12,925 nt of DNA. It comes from Zygnema cylindricum. Lineage: Eukaryota; Streptophyta; Zygnematophyceae; Zygnematales; Zygnemataceae. The position numbers and the translations under genes were made by a program. Below, in pieces: positions 7,866 to 12,925 of the stretch. Numbering within the stretch: position 1 is the first letter of the stretch; each line of letters starts with the position of its first letter. Where the stretch lies: the NCBI GenBank assembly GCA_037447655.1, contig JBBHKE010001943.1, forward strand, positions 1 through 12,925, in the 5' to 3' direction. The notes beneath the pieces were generated by a model. It did not search any database and was not told the origin of the DNA. It saw only the letters and a program-made list of their open reading frames with translations.

Positions 7866-9703
7866 TTCGTCTCGTAGCAATGTCGCTATCGGGACTCCTC
7901 ACCATTTGAAAACCGATAACTAAGGGTATTTATTTTAGCGCAATATGTTTCTCGCCGATACACTACATTACCATAAAGCCTTCAAAAACGTTCATCTGTT
8001 ATTTAGCGTACAAAAATAAAATATCAAAGGCGGCTTTTCCGTTCGCCCCTCTATTGTTTATAAGACCTAAATTTCACACTGAAAATATATACCACTGGGA
8101 ATACATGCCCTGCTTTTTGTTTTATACCTTGTAAATTTGTTTGATTTTACAATATCATTAAGGTAAACCACCCTCGTCCCTCGTGGCACGAAAACACTCA
8201 CGTATTTAGATTAAAAGAATTTGTTGATGCCAAATGCAACAACAGACGTTAACATTTATTAACCTTTTCACTAATTATAAAGTTGATAAAGACTACCGTC
8301 GTGACCCCTAAACACACTTATTTTGTCAAACCATCAAGATAATATCATATAGGTTACACACATGGATCGGCCATAAACGTATTCTAAATTCACCAATTCA
8401 CAAATACTAATTGTTCGCCAAAATAGTTTTAAACAACGTAAGTGAAAAATGCAAATAAAGCTTTTTCCACGTGGATCATTTTTTATTTACTATCAGCAAT
8501 TTATTCATCCATTCCAAATAAACAACTTGTAACCCATGCATCCTCATCATAATTATAACACTAATAAATTGATTTACGCATACACTCCCATATGTAGTAT
8601 TTTTCTTTATGTTTTGATGGCAGTTTTATATGTTTGTTAATGCCCTAATGAAGGCTTGATGGGTAATAAATAGTTTTATTAGAAAACGAGGCCAGATTAA
8701 TTATTATAAACCTTACTTGTTTATCTATCATCGTAAGTAACAGAACTTATGAGTAAACTGTAGTAATGTGCAACAAAATTTTACCGTCTTTGTTGGCCAA
8801 AATTTTCCATTATCGTTGTGGGAGGAATTAGCCTAATCACGTCACCACGTAGAGTATATGCATGTATAAATTCCTTACATAAGAGTAATCTCCCCCAAAC
8901 AAGGAAAATAGTAGCCTTAATCAATCGGCTATATTAGTCAAGCCGAATGGTGTTGGTTTTTTGTTATCCAAAGATGTATCCCTTGAGTAGTTCATTGCAA
9001 TTCACATCACCTTGTTTAGTGTTAAACAACTTGTTAATGCAAACAAATTTATATGATTAATTTGAATGTTGTAACAATGTTTTTTTTAGACTATAAGTAA
9101 TTAGCTATTTTTTTAAATTCAAAGATTCAAAACATATCGTATCAATGGTTCCATTGATCGAAAATTGTAAACTTCACCTTTGATAAAAAATGACGTACAA
9201 CCAACTCATGATTATGTTTTACCTTTATTGTACAAAAAATCTACAAAAAACTAGTATAATCTAAATGCACATCACACTTAACATGTTTCAATGTGCAAAA
9301 CTCGCACATCGAAACTTGCACGTATGTCTTATTTCATTAAGTTTTATTTGTTCTTTGTACATAGATTTTAATTTCCAGTCGGTTGGGCAAGAGAACAAAT
9401 TAAGAACCGCTAACTACAATTCAAATGTTTTGTTGTTACTAACTTTGTGAAGGCGTCAGTTTTATAAAATCGAACTCGAGTCTGAACTAAAAGAGCGCCT
9501 GCTGTTGTGTAACTCAATTCCGTACTGTGACGAAAGTATTCAGCCGTACATATTTTAGGCAAAAGACCAAAAGTTGAAGTCCACTGGCTATCGGTCTCAT
9601 ACACACGTGTGATTAACCTGACCTGCTAACAGCTGGACGCGAATCGCAGCTGTGGGTATCCACTCCGCAAATTAAGGGAAAAATACATCGCAAGCCCGAA
9701 AGG
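7866..9703. other. Gene-free AT-rich stretch
   Basis: No exon, MITE end or tandem array seen. Only short hairpins stand out: ATCAATGG-TT-CCATTGAT at 9141-9158, and GTTTC.ATGTGC with GCACAT.GAAAC at 9285-9315 (12-bp stem, one mismatch). Open frames here are 65 codons or fewer and look random. Confidence 0.5.
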
Positions 9704-9705
9704 TA

Positions 9706-10206
9706 CACCGCGAATCGTAATTAGAGTAATGATAAAATTAGAGTACAAAAACTAAAAAAAAACAATTAGAGTAATTACCGCTAATTTATGTGATAGAGCT
9801 TTTTCAACGATGAAGTTTACTCTAATTTATTTAAGTTCTCTAATTTGGCACGCTAATATCCTCTACTGTAAAAAAGGTACTCATACAGAATTTGGAAAAA
9901 CGTACAGTTTATCGTCACTATGACGTTTTCACTACGCGGTTTGTAAAACGCAGTTACATGATAACGGCATGCATTAAATCATTATTTGTACTTTTTTTCT
10001 TAATAAAGTACAATTTTGCACGGTCTGACACCCTCCGTACTCCACACTATTTAAAACTTACCTATATTAGAATTAAAAACGCTAAGTAAACTTTACCTCA
10101 AATAGAATAATGAAAAAACTAGAATCGTTTACTCTATTTCATGTGATAGAGTCGAAATTTCTAGCGACCGAATTAGAGTAATTTACTCTAATTACGATTC
10201 GCGGTG
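9706..10206. mobile_element. Family II MITE (501 bp, complete)
   Basis: Perfect 24-bp terminal inverted repeats starting CACCGCGAATCGTAATTAG, flanked by TA at 9704-9705 and 10207-10208. ATTAGAGTA/TACTCTAAT words are repeated through both subterminal zones (about 9718, 9735, 9766, 9829, 10171, 10182), and ATGTGATAGAG is present as a direct repeat at 9788 and 10141. This patterned subterminal structure is typical of non-autonomous DNA transposons. The 65-codon frame inside (9892-10089) shows no transposase features. The end sequence follows the same pattern as families I and III. Confidence 0.88.
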
Positions 10207-10309
10207 TACAGACTAGGTCAGTACAGTACTACTATACACAAAGGTACGATAGTGTCGGTACTCGGTACGTAGTACTAAGTATAGTACAGAACACAGTGAA
10301 TCGCTATTA

Positions 10310-11287
10310 AGGTGCGTCCCCATGTAAGCGATAGCATGAAAATGTATTTTGGACTGTACTGTAGTGAAGTGTTCCGTACTACTTTGAAAAGCGTCCCAAT
10401 GTGCGAAAATGAAATCGGAACTTTGAAATGTGACGGTTGTAGAGGTAGGTACATCTTTGTGACGGTTGAAGACGACTTACGAAACTTTCGACAATTTGTG
10501 ACGCCAACAAAAACAACGACGGTTGTAGACGTTTGGTTTTTTGTAATTTTGTGACATTGTAGATGTTTAGGGTTTTGTGACATTGTGACGCCATGCTCAC
10601 TTGTGACAACGTCGACGTCACAAAATTAAAGAACTTTCTGCCATGGCTATCCGATTTCGTTTTCCCGACTTTTCTCACTCGACTTGCCATAAAAATATAT
10701 ATAAAGGTAGTCAAAAGAATTATTTTTTAAAATATATTTCATTTAATACCAGTGTTGTCGTGCCTCATTCTAAAAGTGTGAGATAAAAGCGATAGTGTGA
10801 CAGGGAGAGGGGAGAGGGGATAGGCGACGACGACGCTAAATTTTGCAAAGGACCCATGAATGAAAGTGGAGATCCGAGACCCCTTCAGATTTTTTCCGTA
10901 CATGTTCGTCCTTTCCTTAAATGCACGTGACGGGCAGGGAGAAAAATAGCGAGTCGTCCTAAAATTTTCCCACTCGTGTGGCGCGTGCTTGGACCGTTTT
11001 TCATTCGTTGTTTCGGTGGTACTTCCCCTGAAATCAAGTCGCGAGGTGATTTTTGATGAAGTTTTTTGACGGGCTGGATTCTCTTGCCAGGGGATCGAAA
11101 AAAGGAAAACGCCAAAATTTGTGAACATGACGACAAACATGAAGTACATTCAAAGTATCGACTTGACGTTTGCTGTACTTTTAAATAATTGATTTTCTTG
11201 TACGGCTAAAGTTTTCTTCGTACGGAACTGCGTTTTGGGTAAAAACAACAGAATAAAGTCGATACTTTAATACACGGGGACGTACCC
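10310..11287. mobile_element. PIF/Harbinger-like non-autonomous element (978 bp), nested
   Basis: The termini AGGTGCGTCCCCATGTA and (read inward) GGGTACGTCCCCGTGTA agree at 14 of 17 positions. They are bounded by TTA on both sides (10307-10309 and 11288-11290). A 3-bp TTA duplication and G-rich ends fit PIF/Harbinger; the assignment is inference from these features. The left interior carries repeated GTGACGGTTGTAGA-type words (10429-10620). The right interior has an inverted AAAGTATCGACTT pair near 11153 and 11255. Overlapping open frames of 80-136 codons on either strand (10275-11149) show no Myb/SANT or DDE nuclease features, so the element looks non-autonomous. Confidence 0.8.
10429..10620 (+). 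repeat. Degenerate repeats of GTGACGGTTGTAGA inside the Harbinger-like element
   Basis: Related words begin at 10430 (GTGACGGTTGTAGA), 10459 (GTGACGGTTGAAGA), 10498 (GTGACGCC), 10518 (GACGGTTGTAGA), 10551 (GTGACATTGTAGA), 10577, 10585 (GTGACGCC) and 10603 (GTGACAACG). All point the same way and sit near the left terminus, as subterminal transposase-binding repeats often do. Confidence 0.6.
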
Positions 11288-12174
11288 TTAGTGTTAATGT
11301 TTTTGTAGTCTCTTAAAACATTTTTCCTCCGTACAGGCATGTCAGATTGCAGATATGACGGTTGCGATTGAAAGGTCAGGTTCTTAGCTTCAGATTGGTT
11401 GTCTCAATTTGAAAACAGGACAAATGTGTACGGATTAAAATTTTATAGTTGGCAAAAAAAACATTTACTCCAATAGCGATACTCGGTGTACTTCAATGAA
11501 CTAAATTGTACACCGTGTATCGCTATTAGTGTAAATGTTTTATTAGCCTACACACTTCTCCGATTTTCAAATCGAAAGTTGAGAATCTTACCGTTCAATC
11601 GCAATCGTTAGATCCACAATCCGACAATTGTGTACGGAGAAAAGATGTTTTGAGCATAGTTAAAAAGTAGGCGTTTTTATGATAGGCCTTTGGTAGGCGC
11701 ACAAAACTTGGCACAAAACGCGCGTAGAGTAGGCATACTGTATGTGTGTGCGTTTGTGCACACTCTTGTACGAACATACAAATATGATGTATGATCATTC
11801 TACAGCGCACGCCGCTGGACAATCTTTTTTGCGAACTGACACGACGTAGGATGAGTTGTGTTATGGGCTTTTCATGTGATCGTCTAAGATCGCTAATTTG
11901 ATCAGCGACCGTCCGATCGTCCGAATCTGACGGTTTAAATAAAAAAAACCTCAAAACTCATAGATTTTTTTTTTGTCCGAATGTTTTTCAAAATTTAGAC
12001 ATGACGTTTAATTCTCTATCGATCGATGTGCAACTCAACCCTATTTTCTATTTTTTTTCATTTTGCGACCAATACAATATGGGTCTTAAGGTCATATTGT
12101 ATGTTTTACATACAATAGGCATAAAGTATGGGCCTATTTTCACCTACTTTTGAACCATGGTTCTGAGCGGCCAA

Positions 12175-12245
12175 AGAATTAGCGTTAATTACGGTAATTA
12201 TTCCTATACGCTAAAAAATTTCTACGCTAATAGCGATTGGCGGTG
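12175..12245. mobile_element. Truncated family I right end inside the family III long copy
   Basis: About 70 bp ending TACGCTAATAGCGATTGGCG-GTG, then TA at 12246-12247. It aligns with the right ends of the elements at 6461-6677 and 6690-7228, including the TATACGCTAA box. No matching left end is visible between 11660 and 12175, so the copy is 5'-truncated or heavily decayed. Confidence 0.7.
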
Positions 12246-12282
12246 TAGCACAGCACGCCAGTACATCGCATTGCACCGCAAC

Positions 12283-12303
12283 TGCCTAGTGCCTATTGCC
12301 TAT
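12283..12303. repeat. 7-bp tandem repeat, three units
   Basis: TGCCTAG, TGCCTAT, TGCCTAT in tandem, just right of the truncated family I end. Confidence 0.7.
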
Positions 12304-12329
12304 TGTAGACATAGTCACAGAGGTCGCAA

Positions 12330-12467
12330 GGCCGCTTAAAACATCTTTTCTCCGTACACAATTGTTGGATTGTGGATCTGACGATTGCGATTGAACGGTA
12401 AGATTCCCAACTTTCAATTTGAAAATCGGAAAAGTGTGTATGGAGAAAAACATGTTTTAAGCGGCTA
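12330..12467. repeat. Large hairpin within the right arm of the long family III copy
   Basis: GCCGCTTAAAACAT...TTTCTCC.TACAC at about 12331-12359 is nearly complementary to GTGTGTATGGAGAAAAACAT...AAGCGGC at about 12438-12467, giving a ~30-bp stem around a ~78-nt loop. The short copy has the same layout, more diverged. Confidence 0.75.
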
Positions 12468-12589
12468 AAAAATCATTTACACTAATAGCGATACACAGTT
12501 GACTGTACTGAACTGTTTAGCTGCGAATGGTTTACACTTTACAGTTTGGACAGTGCGAGTACCAAATGACTTCAACCGACGTGGCACTA

Positions 12590-12615
12590 CACCGTGAATC
12601 GTTATTATATTACAT
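12590..12615. mobile_element. Solo left end of a family III-like element
   Basis: CACCGTGAATCGTTATTAT preceded by TA (12588-12589). No partner end occurs before the window ends at 12925, so it is either a truncated copy or the start of one that continues beyond the window. Confidence 0.5.
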
Positions 12616-12782
12616 ATCAGATTATGTATCACATTTCAAGTTTTTTTCAAAAATTATTTTGATGTTTTTTTGGGTCGATACACGACAATCTTGACGAAGT
12701 ATCTCATTTAAAATCCATCCAACTTTATAACACTCTTATTTTGGTGACAACAAAGTAAACTTAACTGAACCCTTAAGACAGG

Positions 12783-12863
12783 TTTAGTGCACTCTTCAGA
12801 CACTAAACTGCAGTCTTCAAACCTTCGCAGGAAACTTTATATCACTCGAATGCACTCTTCAGA
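12783..12863. repeat. Direct repeat TGCACTCTTCAGA with a small hairpin
   Basis: TGCACTCTTCAGA occurs at 12788-12800 and 12851-12863. The first copy forms the loop of TTTAGTG (12783-12789) and CACTAAA (12801-12807). Confidence 0.6.
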
Positions 12864-12907
12864 TTCAACTAATATGACCACTCAGATTAATTAAACAGGT
12901 CATTTAT

Positions 12908-12925
12908 TCCCTCCCTCCCTCCCTC
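12908..12925. repeat. (CCCT)n microsatellite at the window edge; G-quadruplex motif on minus
   Basis: CCCTCCCTCCCTCCCTC runs to the last base. The minus strand has four GGG runs with one-base loops, a classic G-quadruplex pattern. Its full length is unknown because the window cuts it. Confidence 0.8.

Larger units (their letters stand above)
10292..11488. mobile_element. Family III MITE, short copy, split by another element
   Basis: The left end CACAGTGAATCGCTATTA (10292-10309) and the right end (read inward from 11488) CACCGAGTATCGCTATTGG match the termini of the long copy at 11511-12500. TA follows the right end (11489-11490); the left flank is AA, presumably a mutated TA. Removing the insertion at 10310-11287 plus one TTA leaves an element of about 216 bp that is a single large hairpin-like unit, with internal arms around 11313-11332 and 11424-11447. 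It corresponds to one inverted-repeat arm of the long copy. No coding capacity. Confidence 0.75.
11511..12500. mobile_element. Family III long copy (about 990 bp) with ~160-bp inverted arms
   Basis: It starts CACCGTGTATCGCTATTAGT after TA (11509-11510) and ends with the complement, slightly mutated, at 12500, followed by GA instead of TA. The left arm (11511-about 11655) and right arm (about 12330-12500) are inverted copies over roughly 160 bp, the left lacking about 25 bp near 11548. Each arm resembles the whole short copy at 10292-11488. The ~670-bp middle has no recognisable protein; its 119-codon minus-strand frame (11954-11595) extends into the left arm. The middle also holds a family I end (12175-12245), a TATTGTATG/CATACAATA hairpin (12095-12117) and a 7-bp triplicate at 12283-12303. 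Confidence 0.75.

Noticed and set aside
7522-7960. Complete hAT element with 8-bp duplication
   Set aside because: Only a left-end resemblance; no complementary right end or 8-bp duplication found, so only a tentative foldback block is annotated.
10275-11149. Several 80-136 codon frames inside the Harbinger-like element
   Set aside because: They overlap on both strands, cross the element's boundary in one case, and show no nuclease or DNA-binding motifs.
11595-11954. 119-codon minus-strand frame in the long family III copy
   Set aside because: It extends into the terminal inverted repeat and includes translated GT-repeat sequence; no transposase features.
1-12925. CRISPR arrays, operons, tRNA or rRNA genes
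   Set aside because: No regularly spaced repeats, no Shine-Dalgarno-led gene runs and no cloverleaf or rRNA-like sequence seen; the repeats present are MITE ends and microsatellites.

Overview
This window reads as animal nuclear DNA, probably from an invertebrate. It is AT-rich, has no bacterial-style gene packing, contains spliceosomal-type exons, and is loaded with short non-autonomous DNA transposons (MITEs) and microsatellites. The transposon load would fit a mollusc or similar genome, but nothing here fixes the taxon. No tRNA, rRNA, CRISPR array or transposase gene was found.

Left part (1-4700): the best gene evidence is on the minus strand. Three exons at 3476-3259, 3001-2941 and 2766-2485 join in one unbroken frame of 186 residues ending in TAA. 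Two of the acceptors are textbook sites (polypyrimidine tract then CAG), and the phases agree across both junctions. I do not recognise the protein. Everything left of 2485 looks like noncoding 3' flank or 3' UTR with simple repeats. At 3540-4700 there are TCACG pentamer runs, small hairpins, and a locally GC-richer patch with ATGGCGGC (YY1-like) motifs that could be a promoter.

Middle (4700-6450 and 7230-9700): mostly unique AT-rich sequence. It includes one unrecognised open frame (5208-5660), several perfect short palindromes, and a foldback-rich block at about 7522-7865 that resembles a degenerate MITE. The stretch from 7866 to 9703 has almost nothing to annotate.

Right part (6459-7230 and 9704-12600): a transposon graveyard built from one related group of elements. 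Their ends all follow TA|CACCG..(AATCG or TATCG)..ATTAG.GT and are flanked by TA. Three families are visible. Family I has two side-by-side copies at 6461-6677 and 6690-7228, plus a solo end at 12245. Family II is at 9706-10206. Family III has a short copy at 10292-11488, a long composite copy at 11511-12500, and a lone end at 12590. The short family III copy is split by a different 978-bp element (10310-11287) with its own inverted repeats and a TTA duplication, which fits a PIF/Harbinger-type element. None of these elements encodes a recognisable transposase, so all would depend on enzymes encoded elsewhere.
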